Shown piece after piece: positions 9,151 to 18,667 of a stretch of DNA of 64,000 nt. Numbering within the stretch: the first letter of the stretch is position 1; the number at the start of each line of letters is the position of its first letter. The position numbers and the translations under genes are program-made. Source of the DNA: Synechococcus sp. PCC 7502 (lineage in GTDB: Bacteria > Cyanobacteriota > Cyanobacteriia > Pseudanabaenales > Pseudanabaenaceae); NCBI RefSeq assembly GCF_000317085.1, contig NC_019702.1, positions 186,001 to 250,000 of the forward strand. The letters run 5' to 3'. The notes beneath the pieces were generated by a model. The model saw only the letters and a program-made list of their open reading frames with translations, was not told where the DNA came from and did not search any database.

Positions 9151-9423
9151 ATGAATATTTTTGGTCTAGGATTGCCCGAAATGATTGTCATCATGGGTGT
9201 GGCTCTTCTAATATTTGGACCTAAAAAGCTGCCAGAAATCGGACGCAGCGTTGGCAAAACTATTAAAGGCTTTCAGGATGCTTCCCGTGATTTTCAAGCT
9301 GAATTTACCAAGGAGGTAGAACAATTGGAGAAAGTTCCTCCTTCTAAATCAGTAACTGAGGCATCAGTTTCATCGGCTTCATCCGTTTCAGAGTCAGAGG
9401 CAAAATCTAGTTCTGATGAGTGA
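9151..9423 (+). CDS. tatA: TatA/E-type twin-arginine translocase subunit
   Basis: The 90-residue protein has the TatA layout: a short N-terminal transmembrane helix with GLPEMIVIMGVALLIFGPKKLPEIGRS, the FGPKKLP hinge, an amphipathic helix (SVGKTIKGFQDASRDFQ), and a Ser/Glu-rich acidic tail. TatA oligomers form the passage for folded proteins carrying twin-arginine signals, such as the CmpA precursor encoded at 56178. I choose the ATG at 9151 over the in-frame GTG at 9145 because the GGAG at 9140-9143 is 7 bases from 9151 but only 1 base from 9145. Its 3' end overlaps pth by 8 bases, so translation of the two is probably coupled. No tatC lies in the window. Confidence 0.92.
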   Translation: MNIFGLGLPEMIVIMGVALLIFGPKKLPEIGRSVGKTIKGFQDASRDFQAEFTKEVEQLEKVPPSKSVTEASVSSASSVSESEAKSSSDE

Positions 9424-9994
9424 TCAGATTAGCTTAATTGTGGGATTAGGTAATCCTGGACAGGAGTACGATCACACCCGTCATAATGTGGGCTATCTAC
9501 TGGTGGACTACTTAGCAAATCTGTGGAGTATAAGCCTGATCCCCGATCGCAAGTTTAAGGGCATATATGGGGAGAAAAAACCGATCCGCTTACTTAAGCC
9601 CACAACTTATATGAACTTGTCGGGGCAGTCACTGCGGTTGTGTTGTAACTGGTATAAGCTTGATCCGCACTCAGTTTTAGTCATATATGATGACATGGAT
9701 TTACCCTTAGGCAAGCTCAGAATCAGAACCTCTGGTTCGGCAGGAGGACACAACGGAATCAAGTCGATTATTCAAGAGTTAGGAACCCAAGACTTTCCTC
9801 GCCTAAGAATTGGCATTGGTAGTGCGGAAATTGGTGGTGCCGTTAGTCATGTTTTGGGGAAATTTACAATCGCAGAAATGCAACAATTAACTGAAATTTT
9901 TAAAACTACAGAGCAGGCGATCGCCGTGATCAGAGATTCGGGAATTCCTAAGGCAATGAGCTTGTACAATGGCATCACCGTTGGTACTACCTAA
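9416..9994 (+). CDS. pth: Peptidyl-tRNA hydrolase
   Basis: The 192-residue protein matches bacterial Pth throughout. Conserved features include VGLGNPGQEYDHTRHNVGY near the N-terminus with the catalytic His in TRHN (about residue 24), the KPTTYMNLSG motif (about 61-70), YDDMDLPLGKLRIR with the catalytic Asp (about 97-110), and GGHNGIKSII (about 118-127). It releases tRNA from peptidyl-tRNAs that drop off the ribosome. The gene overlaps tatA at its start and shares one base with the ABC ATPase gene at its end, so the three are likely one operon despite unrelated roles. Confidence 0.96.
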   Translation: MSDQISLIVGLGNPGQEYDHTRHNVGYLLVDYLANLWSISLIPDRKFKGIYGEKKPIRLLKPTTYMNLSGQSLRLCCNWYKLDPHSVLVIYDDMDLPLGKLRIRTSGSAGGHNGIKSIIQELGTQDFPRLRIGIGSAEIGGAVSHVLGKFTIAEMQQLTEIFKTTEQAIAVIRDSGIPKAMSLYNGITVGTT

Positions 9995-10848
9995 TGTCAC
10001 CCGTAGCAATTCTTTTAGACCAAGTCTATAAACACTATAATCAAGTCCCCGTGGTCAATAATCTTTCCTTACAAATATTGCAGGGGGAGATGTTTGGACT
10101 ATTAGGAGCAAATGGGGCAGGAAAATCTACAACCATTAGAATGCTGACCACATTAACTCGTCCTAGCCAAGGTAGAATCAGCCTCGGAGGACTAGATGTA
10201 ATTAAACAGTCACAGCAGGTCAAAAGCCAAATCGGGGTGGTTTTGCAGCAGATTAGTGTGGATTTAGATTTAACTTTGTGGGAAAACATGGAGTATCATG
10301 GCAGGCTTCATCATCTTCCCGAAAAAGAGCGCAGGGACTCAATCCAGCGTTGTTTAGATTATGTTGATCTCAACGATCGCTCCCAAGTTTTAGTCAGAAC
10401 CCTTTCAGGTGGTATGAAACGCAGGTTGCAAATTGCGCGGGCATTACTACACCAACCCCAGATTTTATTTTTAGATGAACCCACAGTTGGACTCGATCCC
10501 CAGACCAGAAGACGACTATGGGAAATTATTAAAGACTTAAAAGAACAAGGCATGACGATATTGTTAACAACCCACTATATGGAAGAAGCAGAATTTTTAT
10601 GCGATCGCATCGGGATCATGAATAATGGCAGTCTGATCGAAATTGGTACACCCGCCGAACTAAGACAAAAGTATGGTTTAGCAGTAGTAGTAAGTCAAAA
10701 TGACCAACAAATTGCTTATAAATTCTTTGCCGATTATGATCAAGCTCACAGCTATGTGGAGGCTCAATCTGATAAAAGAGGGATTATGGTGCGTGATTCT
10801 AATTTAGAAGATATTTTTGTCGAGTTAACTGGACGTAAATTAGACTAA
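9994..10848 (+). CDS. ABC-2 type transporter ATP-binding protein (DrrA/CcmA-like)
   Basis: The 284-residue ATPase has a complete set of nucleotide-binding motifs: Walker A GANGAGKST (residues about 40-48), signature LSGGMKRR (about 138-145), Walker B ILFLDEPTVGLDP (about 158-170) and the switch His in LLTTHYMEEAE. Proteins of this subfamily (daunorubicin resistance/Nod/ABC-2) pair with separate ABC-2 membrane subunits and export drugs, lipids or polysaccharides. No membrane partner is adjacent, so the substrate is unknown. The start codon overlaps the pth stop by one base. Confidence 0.9.
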   Translation: MSPVAILLDQVYKHYNQVPVVNNLSLQILQGEMFGLLGANGAGKSTTIRMLTTLTRPSQGRISLGGLDVIKQSQQVKSQIGVVLQQISVDLDLTLWENMEYHGRLHHLPEKERRDSIQRCLDYVDLNDRSQVLVRTLSGGMKRRLQIARALLHQPQILFLDEPTVGLDPQTRRRLWEIIKDLKEQGMTILLTTHYMEEAEFLCDRIGIMNNGSLIEIGTPAELRQKYGLAVVVSQNDQQIAYKFFADYDQAHSYVEAQSDKRGIMVRDSNLEDIFVELTGRKLD

Positions 10849-10932
10849 TCCGAATTAGACGGAATTCTAAATATTTCAGACTAAAACAGGTTATTTATAT
10901 TTATTCATAAAATGCGGAGAATTGAGTAAGAA

Positions 10933-12054
10933 ATGAAAGCAATGATTTTGGCAGCAGGGAAAGGAACTAGGGTGCGACCGATTACCTATATTATGCCTAA
11001 ACCCATGATTCCCATTATGCAAAAGCCCGTGATGGAATTTTTGGTGGAATTGCTGCGTCAACATGGATTTGATCAAATTATGGTCAACGTAAGTCATTTG
11101 TCCGAAGAAATTGAGAACTACTTTCGGGATGGACAGAAATTTGATGTGCAGATGGGCTATTCCTTTGAAGGCAAGATTGTGAATGGGGAACTAGTCGGTG
11201 ATGCCCTTGGCTCAGCGGGAGGCTTAAAAAAGATTCAGGATTTCTCCCCGTTTTTTGATGATACGTTTGTAGTGCTATGCGGAGATGCGCTGATTGATCT
11301 AGACTTAAAAGCAGTAGTAGAGTGGCACAAAGCAAAAAAATCTTTGGCAACTGTAGTGATGAAAACCGTCCCCAAGGAAGAAGTATCCAGCTATGGGGTA
11401 GTAGTCACCGATGATGATGGTAGAATCCTTGACTTCCAAGAAAAACCTAGCGTTGAAGAGGCACGCAGTAACAATATTAATACTGGGATTTATATTTTTG
11501 AACCAGAGATATTTAACTATATTCCCTCTGGAGAACAATTTGATATTGGAGGGGATTTATTCCCTAAATTGGTAGAAGCTAACGCTCCTTTCTATGCGAT
11601 CGCTATGGATTTTCAGTGGGTAGATATTGGGAAAGTTCCTGACTACTGGCAAGCGATTCAAGATGTGCTAATGGGCAAGATTAATAATGTCAAAGTGCCG
11701 GGCTATGAGGTGAAACCGGGGATATTTACGGGGCTAAATGTTTGTGTGAACTGGGATAAGGTAGATATTACTGGTCCTGTATATATTGGTGCCATGACCC
11801 AAATTGAAGATGGCGTAAAGATCGTTGGACCGACCATGATTGGACCTAACTGCCATATATCAACTGGGGCAGATGTGGAGCGCAGCGTAATTTTTGAATA
11901 TTCCCGCCTTTCCGATGTGCATTTAGTTGATAAATTAGTATTCGGTCGCTATTGTGTGGATAAAACTGGTGCCACGATTGATTTACAGGCTGCTGCCCTT
12001 GATTGGCTAATTACCGATGCTCGTCATCCGAATAATGCTGTACCGCCTTTATAG
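10933..12054 (+). CDS. Sugar-nucleotide pyrophosphorylase (mannose-1-P guanylyltransferase-like)
   Basis: The 373-residue protein consists of an N-terminal nucleotidyltransferase domain and a C-terminal left-handed beta-helix. The activating motif MILAAGKGTRVRPIT with PKPMIPI (residues 4-31) binds the nucleotide and pyrophosphate, CGDALIDLDL (about 117-126) carries the metal-binding Asp, and FQEKP and NTGIYIFEP follow in the expected order. From about residue 255 hexapeptide-like repeats (GPVYIGAMTQIEDGVKIVG) form the beta-helix. It makes an NDP-sugar, GDP-mannose or a dTDP/UDP-glucose analogue, for polysaccharide or cell-wall synthesis. The exact sugar and base cannot be fixed from sequence alone. 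Confidence 0.88.
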   Translation: MKAMILAAGKGTRVRPITYIMPKPMIPIMQKPVMEFLVELLRQHGFDQIMVNVSHLSEEIENYFRDGQKFDVQMGYSFEGKIVNGELVGDALGSAGGLKKIQDFSPFFDDTFVVLCGDALIDLDLKAVVEWHKAKKSLATVVMKTVPKEEVSSYGVVVTDDDGRILDFQEKPSVEEARSNNINTGIYIFEPEIFNYIPSGEQFDIGGDLFPKLVEANAPFYAIAMDFQWVDIGKVPDYWQAIQDVLMGKINNVKVPGYEVKPGIFTGLNVCVNWDKVDITGPVYIGAMTQIEDGVKIVGPTMIGPNCHISTGADVERSVIFEYSRLSDVHLVDKLVFGRYCVDKTGATIDLQAAALDWLITDARHPNNAVPPL

Positions 12055-12118
12055 AATGCCCCTAATCCCATTTATACTGAATTAGTAAATTACTGAATTA
12101 GTAAGTTTAATTAAACCT

Positions 12119-12403
12119 ATGACTAAAGCAATTTGGAATGGCGTGGTAGTAGCAGAAAGTGATCAATGCGAATCCGTGGAAGGCAATAAATATTTTCCTG
12201 CCGATGCCATTAAATCTGAATATTTTAAAGAAAGCTCCACCCACACAACCTGTCCTTGGAAAGGCGTTGCCAGTTACTATTCCTTAGTTGTCGATGGTAA
12301 GGAAAATAAAGATGCAGCTTGGTATTATCCCGAGACTAAGGACGCTGCCAAAAATATTCGGGGCTATATTGCCTTTTGGAAAGGAGTACAGGTGACTGGC
12401 TAA
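12119..12403 (+). CDS. DUF427 family protein
   Basis: The 94-residue protein is a single DUF427 domain, with the signatures AIWNGVVVAESD near the start, TTCPWKGVASYYSLVVDG in the middle, and AWYYPETKDAA-NIRGYIAFWKGV at the end. The fold is a small beta-barrel; the biochemical function is not established. It ends immediately before the DUF1995 gene (no gap between stop and start), indicating translational coupling. Confidence 0.9.
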   Translation: MTKAIWNGVVVAESDQCESVEGNKYFPADAIKSEYFKESSTHTTCPWKGVASYYSLVVDGKENKDAAWYYPETKDAAKNIRGYIAFWKGVQVTG

Positions 12404-13105
12404 ATGATTACCATACCCGAAACCCTAGAAGAGACCACAGAGCAAGCGATCGCTGCCACCATGAGCGCAATTGCAGCAGGTTGTAAGCGAATTCAAATCG
12501 ATATGAAATTCCCCGAACTGGCACAAATGCCGATCGCCCTTGCTTTTGCGGAGGCTTTTACGAAACAATATGGTCAGGCTTGGCAGGCTCTATTTGCCGA
12601 TGCGGGGACGGCTGCCCTTGCTAAACGAGATTGGGCTAATTCCGATATTTTGCGTGAAGTGTCCATGCGGGGTGTCAATGAAGGTAGGGCGGCGGCTCGT
12701 CCAGAGTCTCAGGCATTTTTATTAATTTCGCCAACTTCAGTAGAAGTAGATGGCATTGAAAAATTACTCACTTTGATTGGCGATCGCCCGTTTGTGATGC
12801 TGAATCCTAAACTAGAAAATAGTGAAGTGGGATTAGGACTGGCTGCTCGGAGAATGCGCGATCGGTTTTTAAGCATATTTGAAATTGTCTATTACATTCA
12901 ACCCATAGAAGAAGGTGCTGTATGGCGGTGCTATCCTCAGCTTTGGCAGGTGTGGCAAGATAAAACCACAGGTATGGAACTGATCTATGAAGGGGAGGAA
13001 AGACCCGTTGGCGATGATCTAAATCGAATTATGGGTAAAGCCACAGGGAAAAAGCCATCATTAATCACCCAATTACAGCAATTTATTAATGCTCTTGCCC
13101 GATAG
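12404..13105 (+). CDS. DUF1995 domain protein
   Basis: The 233-residue soluble protein matches the DUF1995 family of cyanobacteria and plastids. Visible features are an IPETLEETTEQAIAA N-terminus, a central PTSVEVDGIEKLLTLIGDRPFVMLNPKLE segment and an FEIVYYIQPIEEGAVWR-YP strand pair. A plant member, LPA3, takes part in photosystem II assembly (CP43), so a role in photosynthetic assembly is possible, but this is an inference. The start ATG follows the DUF427 stop with no gap. Confidence 0.85.
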   Translation: MITIPETLEETTEQAIAATMSAIAAGCKRIQIDMKFPELAQMPIALAFAEAFTKQYGQAWQALFADAGTAALAKRDWANSDILREVSMRGVNEGRAAARPESQAFLLISPTSVEVDGIEKLLTLIGDRPFVMLNPKLENSEVGLGLAARRMRDRFLSIFEIVYYIQPIEEGAVWRCYPQLWQVWQDKTTGMELIYEGEERPVGDDLNRIMGKATGKKPSLITQLQQFINALAR

Positions 13106-13189
13106 ATGATCTGGAGCGATCGCAATATCCCCACTGCCAATTTGATTAGGTTAATATTATGTAATAAATAATGTTCTGGAGCATCTGCG

Positions 13190-15046
13190 GTGAAAGATAA
13201 AAACAATAATAAAAAGTGGAAAAATATTGGTTTATATGCCCTGCTGGGAATTGTGGTGATTACCCTTGGAACTGCCTTAATTGATAACCAACCTCAACCC
13301 CAAGAGCAGTGGCGTTATAGTCAACTTTTAGACGCAATTGAAAGTAAGCAAGGAGTTTCTAGGATTACCCTAAGCAGCGATCGCACCTATGCTGAAGCGA
13401 CCATCCCTGGTGGCATCAATGGCAATAAAAGAGTCAGAGTGAATCTGCCCAATGACCCAGATTTTATTAAAACTATTACTGATAATAATATTGAACTAGA
13501 TGTGGCTCCTCGCCGTAATGACGGTGCCCTTTTACAAACCTTGACTAGCTTCTTTTTACCCGTACTTTTACTAGTCGGATTATTCTTTTTATTACGCCGC
13601 GCTCAAGTGGGACCTGGTAGCCAAGCGATGAATTTTGGTAAGTCCAAAGCTAGAGTGCAGATGGAACCCCAAACCCAAGTTACCTTTAGTGATGTAGCTG
13701 GGATTGAGCAAGCAAAATTAGAATTAACTGAAGTTGTAGATTTTCTCAAAAATAGCGATCGCTTTACGGCAGTCGGTGCCAAAATCCCCAAAGGTGTACT
13801 CTTAGTAGGACCTCCCGGTACAGGTAAAACATTACTAGCTCGCGCGGTTGCCGGTGAAGCGGGTGTACCTTTCTTCTCGATCTCTGGTTCAGAATTTGTG
13901 GAAATGTTTGTTGGCGTTGGTGCCTCTAGGGTGCGTGACCTGTTTGAACAAGCTAAAACTAATGCCCCATGTATCGTATTTATTGATGAAATTGATGCCG
14001 TCGGTCGCCAGCGGGGAGCCGGACTAGGTGGTGGAAATGATGAACGTGAACAAACCCTAAATCAACTGTTAACAGAGATGGATGGCTTTGAAGGCAATAC
14101 AGGCATTATTATTATTGCTGCAACCAACCGTCCCGATGTGCTAGATTCCGCCTTACTGCGTCCTGGTAGATTCGATCGCCAAGTGGTAGTAGATCGTCCC
14201 GATTTTGCCGGTCGTTTAGAAATTCTAGGTGTCCATGCCCGTGGTAAAACCCTTGGACAAGATGTCGATCTAGAAAAAATTGCCCGTCGCACTCCCGGAT
14301 TTACAGGTGCAGATTTATCTAACCTCTTAAATGAAGCCGCAATTTTAGCTGCCCGTCGCAATCTCACGGAAATTTCCATGGATGAAATTAACGATGCCGT
14401 AGATCGGGTTTTAGTTGGACCTGAAAAGAAAGATCGAGTCATGAGTGACAAGCGCAAAAAGCTAGTGGCATATCATGAGGCGGGTCACGCCTTAGTTGGT
14501 GCCTTGATGCCCGATTATGATCCCGTCCAAAAAGTGACAATTATTCCCCGTGGTCGTGCAGGCGGACTAACTTGGTTCCTGCCCACCGAAGAAAGAATGC
14601 AAAGCCGTTCTTACCTGCAAAACCAAATGGCTGTGGCTCTGGGTGGTCGCTTAGCAGAAGAGATTATCTTTGGGGAAGAAGAAGTTACCACTGGTGCTTC
14701 CAGTGACTTGCAGCAGGTTTCCCAAATTGCCCGTCAAATGATTACTCGTTTTGGCATGAGTGAAAAACTTGGTCCAGTGGCTTTAGGTCGTGCCAACAAT
14801 AATATGTTTTTAGGTCGAGATATTGCCTCTGAGCGTGACTTTTCTGAAGAGACAGCCGCATTAATTGATCAAGAGGTAAATATATTAGTCGAAAATGCCT
14901 ATAAAACTGCTAGAAATGTCCTCATTCAAAATCGTCATATTCTCGATAGGATTGCCGAACTATTGGTAGAGCGTGAGACTATTGATGCCAGTGAGTTACA
15001 GGAAATTTTGCTAGAAAATAATGCCCAACTTGCCAGTGTGAGTTAG
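13190..15046 (+). CDS. ftsH: FtsH ATP-dependent zinc metalloprotease
   Basis: The 618-residue protease has two N-terminal transmembrane helices (residues about 10-28 and 108-128) around a small periplasmic/lumenal domain, the AAA+ domain with Walker A GPPGTGKT (about 207-214), Walker [13 protein letters not shown] (about 262-273) and the second-region-of-homology arginines in RPGRFDRQV, then the M41 peptidase with HEAGH (about 429-433). The start is a GTG at 13190. The C-terminus ([18 protein letters not shown]) and overall sequence resemble the cyanobacterial FtsH3 type, which forms heterohexamers with other FtsH copies for photosystem II repair or iron regulation; that sub-typing is tentative. 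A terminator follows at 15104. Confidence 0.96.
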   Translation: MKDKNNNKKWKNIGLYALLGIVVITLGTALIDNQPQPQEQWRYSQLLDAIESKQGVSRITLSSDRTYAEATIPGGINGNKRVRVNLPNDPDFIKTITDNNIELDVAPRRNDGALLQTLTSFFLPVLLLVGLFFLLRRAQVGPGSQAMNFGKSKARVQMEPQTQVTFSDVAGIEQAKLELTEVVDFLKNSDRFTAVGAKIPKGVLLVGPPGTGKTLLARAVAGEAGVPFFSISGSEFVEMFVGVGASRVRDLFEQAKTNAPCIVFIDEIDAVGRQRGAGLGGGNDEREQTLNQLLTEMDGFEGNTGIIIIAATNRPDVLDSALLRPGRFDRQVVVDRPDFAGRLEILGVHARGKTLGQDVDLEKIARRTPGFTGADLSNLLNEAAILAARRNLTEISMDEINDAVDRVLVGPEKKDRVMSDKRKKLVAYHEAGHALVGALMPDYDPVQKVTIIPRGRAGGLTWFLPTEERMQSRSYLQNQMAVALGGRLAEEIIFGEEEVTTGASSDLQQVSQIARQMITRFGMSEKLGPVALGRANNNMFLGRDIASERDFSEETAALIDQEVNILVENAYKTARNVLIQNRHILDRIAELLVERETIDASELQEILLENNAQLASVS

Positions 15047-15103
15047 TCGTTAGTTAACGTAAATTTCTAGAAATATTAAACCCAAAATATTAAATAACCT
15101 TGA

Positions 15104-15132
15104 GGGCTTAGAGAAAACTAAGTCCTTTTTTT
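15104..15132 (+). terminator. Rho-independent terminator after ftsH
   Basis: GGGCTTAG (15104-15111) pairs with CTAAGTCC (15118-15125) with one G-U pair and a 6-base loop, followed by seven T (15126-15132). This is a classical intrinsic terminator about 60 bases past the ftsH stop. Confidence 0.85.
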
Positions 15133-15246
15133 GCAGGTTTTAGGGAGAATGAAGTTAGGTAAAAATTAGCATTAGAAATCCATGAGATGCTAGATTAAAA
15201 ATCTAATCAAAATTCACCACTTAGATCACATCCAACTTTAACAGTC

Positions 15247-16920
15247 ATGGCAGATAACCGCAAAAGTCAAATCATTACCCAAGGTGTAGCCCGATCTCCT
15301 AACCGTGCCATGCTGCGTGCCGTGGGATTCACGGATGCTGACTTTAATAAGCCCATTGTCGGAGTTGCCAGTGCCTACAGTACGATTACCCCTTGCAATA
15401 TGGGCATAGCCCCTTTAGCAGAAAGAGCACAACAGGGAATCAGAGCCGCAGGGGGAATGCCGCAGTTATTCGGCACAATTACTATTAGCGATGGTATTTC
15501 CATGGGTACGGAAGGAATGAAGTATTCTCTGGTATCACGGGATGTAATTGCCGACTCCATTGAAACTGCTTGTACAGGTCAAAGTATGGATGGGGTTTTG
15601 GCGATCGGGGGTTGCGATAAAAATATGCCCGGAGCAATGATTGCGATGGCAAGAATGAATATACCAGCAATTTTTGTCTATGGCGGTACGATTAAACCCG
15701 GTCATTTGGATGGGGAAGATTTAACTGTAGTCAGTGCCTTTGAAGCCGTGGGACAGCATAGTGCAGGCAAAATTGATGATGCTCGGTTAATGGCAGTGGA
15801 GCAGAATGCTTGCCCAGGAGCAGGTTCTTGTGGGGGGATGTTTACGGCAAATACAATGTCATCAGCGTTTGAGGCAATGGGGATGAGCTTAATCTATTCC
15901 TCGACGATGGCTGCCGAAGATTCAGAAAAAAATGACAATGCTGAATTGGCAGGTAAAGTTCTAGTGGAGGCAATTCGCCAGCAAATTTTACCAAGGGATA
16001 TAATTACCCGCAAATCCATTGAAAATGCTATTTCTGTAGTGATGGCTGTGGGTGGTTCTACTAATGCAGTTTTGCATTTCTTGGCGATCGCTCATTCAGC
16101 AGAAGTGGAATGGACATTGGATGATTTTGAGCGGATTCGGCAGAGAGTACCAGTGCTGTGTGACCTTAAGCCCAGTGGTAAGTATGTGGCAACCGATCTA
16201 CATAAAGCGGGCGGTATTCCCCAAGTTATGAAGATATTGCTGGCAAATGGGTTATTACATGGTGATTGCTTAACAATTACAGGACAAACCGTCGCCGAAG
16301 TCCTGAAAGATATTCCAGAAGAACCATCACCCGATCAAGATGTCATCCGTCCTTGGTCTAAACCAATATATGCCCAGGGACATTTAGCAATTTTGAAAGG
16401 GAACCTAGCTACAGAAGGTAGTGTTGCCAAAATCACAGGAATCAAAAAACGGGTAATTACAGGTGCAGCTAAGGTTTTTGAGTCTGAAGAAGAATGTCTA
16501 GCAGCTATTCTTGCAGGCAAAGTGCAAGCGGGTGATGTGTTGGTAATTCGCTATGAAGGACCTAAGGGGGGACCTGGGATGCGGGAAATGTTAGCACCAA
16601 CGGCAGCAATTATTGGGGCGGGCTTAGGAGATTCTGTAGGTTTAATTACCGATGGTAGATTTTCAGGTGGTACCTTTGGTTTGGTAGTGGGTCACGTTGC
16701 CCCAGAAGCTTTTGTCGGTGGAGCGATCGCCTTGGTCAAAGAAGGAGATTCTATTACCATTGATGCCGATAACAAATTACTACAATTAAATGTAAGTGAT
16801 GAGGAATTAGCTGCTCGTCGTTCTCAGTGGCAACCACCAGCTCCACGCTATACAAGGGGAGTTTTAGCAAAATATGCCAAGTTAGTCTCGACCAGTAGTC
16901 TTGGTGCAGTTACAGATTAG
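15247..16920 (+). CDS. ilvD: Dihydroxy-acid dehydratase
   Basis: The 557-residue enzyme belongs to the IlvD/Edd family and matches IlvD of the [2Fe-2S] type. The three cluster cysteines are visible in TPCNMG (about residue 50), GGCDKNMPG (about 122) and [16 protein letters not shown] (about 190-198); the C-terminal [19 protein letters not shown] holds the catalytic Ser. It dehydrates 2,3-dihydroxy-3-methylbutanoate and its isoleucine-pathway homologue to the keto acids in valine, leucine, isoleucine and pantothenate synthesis. It stands 200 bases past ftsH and its terminator, so it should have its own promoter. Confidence 0.97.
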   Translation: MADNRKSQIITQGVARSPNRAMLRAVGFTDADFNKPIVGVASAYSTITPCNMGIAPLAERAQQGIRAAGGMPQLFGTITISDGISMGTEGMKYSLVSRDVIADSIETACTGQSMDGVLAIGGCDKNMPGAMIAMARMNIPAIFVYGGTIKPGHLDGEDLTVVSAFEAVGQHSAGKIDDARLMAVEQNACPGAGSCGGMFTANTMSSAFEAMGMSLIYSSTMAAEDSEKNDNAELAGKVLVEAIRQQILPRDIITRKSIENAISVVMAVGGSTNAVLHFLAIAHSAEVEWTLDDFERIRQRVPVLCDLKPSGKYVATDLHKAGGIPQVMKILLANGLLHGDCLTITGQTVAEVLKDIPEEPSPDQDVIRPWSKPIYAQGHLAILKGNLATEGSVAKITGIKKRVITGAAKVFESEEECLAAILAGKVQAGDVLVIRYEGPKGGPGMREMLAPTAAIIGAGLGDSVGLITDGRFSGGTFGLVVGHVAPEAFVGGAIALVKEGDSITIDADNKLLQLNVSDEELAARRSQWQPPAPRYTRGVLAKYAKLVSTSSLGAVTD

Positions 16921-16960
16921 TTACTAATGTTATTGACTCTATAAAATTCTTTGTTTCCCC

Positions 16961-18157
16961 ATGCCAGACCGTCAAGCAGTTACTAATATTGTTTCCCATC
17001 TCTACGATACCTTTCCATTTCCCCCCGATCCTCTGTTGGATGAGGCTCCACCTGGTTATAACTGGCGTTGGAGTTGGCAGGGAGCTTTCGGCTTTTGTAC
17101 AAATGGATTGGCTGCGACTAAGAAACCTCGGATTTTGGATGCAGGCTGCGGTAGTGGTGTAAGTACAGAATATTTGGCACATCTTAATCCCAATGCCGAT
17201 ATTGTTGCCATTGATATTAGTGCTGGCACCTTAGAAGTCGCAAAGGAACGGTGCCGTCGCAGTTCTCCCCCTATGACAGGGCGATCGCTAACTTTTCAGC
17301 AATTAAGTCTTTACGATCTCGATCAGATTGCAGGACAGTTTGACATGATTAACTCCGTGGGTGTTCTGCATCATTTACCTGATCCGATCGCAGGAATTCA
17401 AGCGGTTGCTAATAAACTTGCCCCCGGTGGAATTTTTCATGTGTTTGTCTATGCCAAGATTGGGAGATGGGAAATTAACCTAATGCAGCAGGCGATCGCC
17501 CTCTTACAAACACAAGGACAAAAGCAAGATTTTCGGGCAGGGGTAAAACTTGGTAGAGAAGTATTCGCCGCATTACCAGATACAAATCGCCTAGTGCAAC
17601 GGGAAAAAAATCGCTGGGCTATGGAAAATACCCGTGATGAATGCTTTGCGGATATGTATTTACATCCTCAGGAAATTGATTATGAGATTGGCAGTTTATT
17701 TGAATTAATTGCAGCTTCGGGTTTAGAATTTGTCGGTTTTTCCAATCCCCATATCTGGAACCTAGAGAGATTGTTGGGATCTAATCCTGAATTACTAGCA
17801 TTGGCTCAATCCTTACCAATCATTGATCAATATCGCTTAATTGAACTCCTCGATACTGATATAGCTCACTATGAGTTCTTTTTGGCACGTCCACCGTTAG
17901 CAAAATTAGATCAATCTGATGCCAGGCTTTTAAGTTCGATTCCCCAGCACCATCCTTGCATTAATGGGTGGGAAAGTGATTGTCTGTTTGATCCCGACTA
18001 CGGCATTTGTCACCTTTCGGAATTAGAGTTTAAGTTTATGCAGCAATGTCAATATGCGCTAACTGTGTCTGAAATACTAAAAACTATGCCAGAGTTATCG
18101 CTAGAAGTAGTGCGATCGCTTCTAAATAAGAGAGTGATTCTTCTACAGCAATTTTAA
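16961..18157 (+). CDS. Class I SAM-dependent methyltransferase
   Basis: The 398-residue protein has a Rossmann methyltransferase domain at residues about 25-190, with motif I ILDAGCGSGVSTEYL, an acidic end of strand 2 in IVAIDIS, and motif post-I/IV FDMINSVGVLHHLPDP. The C-terminal 200 residues contain no motif that I recognise and include a winged-helix-like end (ALTVSEILKTMPELSLEVVRSLLNKRVI) that might be a small-molecule or protein-binding module. Full-length relatives occur in many cyanobacteria; the substrate is unknown. The gene follows ilvD by 40 bases and may be read through from it. Confidence 0.8.
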   Translation: MPDRQAVTNIVSHLYDTFPFPPDPLLDEAPPGYNWRWSWQGAFGFCTNGLAATKKPRILDAGCGSGVSTEYLAHLNPNADIVAIDISAGTLEVAKERCRRSSPPMTGRSLTFQQLSLYDLDQIAGQFDMINSVGVLHHLPDPIAGIQAVANKLAPGGIFHVFVYAKIGRWEINLMQQAIALLQTQGQKQDFRAGVKLGREVFAALPDTNRLVQREKNRWAMENTRDECFADMYLHPQEIDYEIGSLFELIAASGLEFVGFSNPHIWNLERLLGSNPELLALAQSLPIIDQYRLIELLDTDIAHYEFFLARPPLAKLDQSDARLLSSIPQHHPCINGWESDCLFDPDYGICHLSELEFKFMQQCQYALTVSEILKTMPELSLEVVRSLLNKRVILLQQF

Positions 18158-18318
18158 AGTTAATAAAGATAGAATCTCCAACCTAACTTTTTGCTATTGG
18201 TAAAAATGCTATTTAATTTAAGTGAGTGGAATCCAAACCTTGAAATATAAAGCTTTCTTATATATTTCTTAAAAAATTGCGCTATGCTAAACATGCTATT
18301 TATTTGAGAAATTTTGTT

Positions 18319-18537
18319 ATGGCAGTTGAAAAAGTTAACTCTTCTTCCAGTTTGGCTGAAGTTGTAGATCGTATCTTGGATAAAGGTATTGTGATTGATG
18401 CTTGGGTTAGAGTTTCCTTAGTTGGAATTGAGCTTTTGTCTATTGAAGCAAGAGTAGTAATTGCCTCCGTGGAAACCTATTTAAAATATGCTGAAGCTGT
18501 TGGCTTAACTGCATCTGCTGCTGTTCCTGCTGCCTAA
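18319..18537 (+). CDS. gvpA: Gas vesicle structural protein GvpA
   Basis: The 72-residue protein is the main shell protein of gas vesicles. It is nearly identical in pattern to GvpA throughout: [23 protein letters not shown], then [20 protein letters not shown], then [20 protein letters not shown] use the ATG at 18319 and not the earlier in-frame TTG at 18277 because GvpA always begins MAVEKV/MAVEKT. A single gvpA copy is present here, whereas many gas-vacuolate cyanobacteria have several in tandem. A stem-loop at 18558-18587 separates it from gvpC and probably limits read-through, so GvpA is made in large excess. Confidence 0.98.
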   Translation: MAVEKVNSSSSLAEVVDRILDKGIVIDAWVRVSLVGIELLSIEARVVIASVETYLKYAEAVGLTASAAVPAA

Positions 18538-18557
18538 CTTCCAATCTAAACTAATTT

Positions 18558-18587
18558 GAGGCATAGTTTATAGTTAAGCTTTGCCTC
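18558..18587 (+). terminator. stem-loop between gvpA and gvpC (attenuator/RNA 3' end)
   Basis: GAGGCA (18558-18563) is complementary to TGCCTC (18582-18587) with an AT-rich 18-base interval that can pair further, followed by TTAAGTTAATTCTTTT. It sits 20 bases after the gvpA stop. Partial termination or transcript stabilisation here would give the excess of gvpA message over gvpCNJ known from other cyanobacteria; that role is inferred. Confidence 0.55.
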
Positions 18588-18667
18588 TTAAGTTAATTCT
18601 TTTAGTTCAATTTTTAGTTAATTATTTAATATTCCATAACACTTCTTAAAGCTAGGATGTAATAGAT

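Noticed and set aside
14062-14457. 131-residue minus-strand frame inside ftsH
   Set aside because: It lies fully within the strongly conserved AAA+ domain on the other strand and encodes no recognisable protein.
18240-18266. gvpA promoter TTGAAA...TATATT
   Set aside because: The spacer is only 15 bases and the region is so AT-rich that such matches are common; not listed as a feature.
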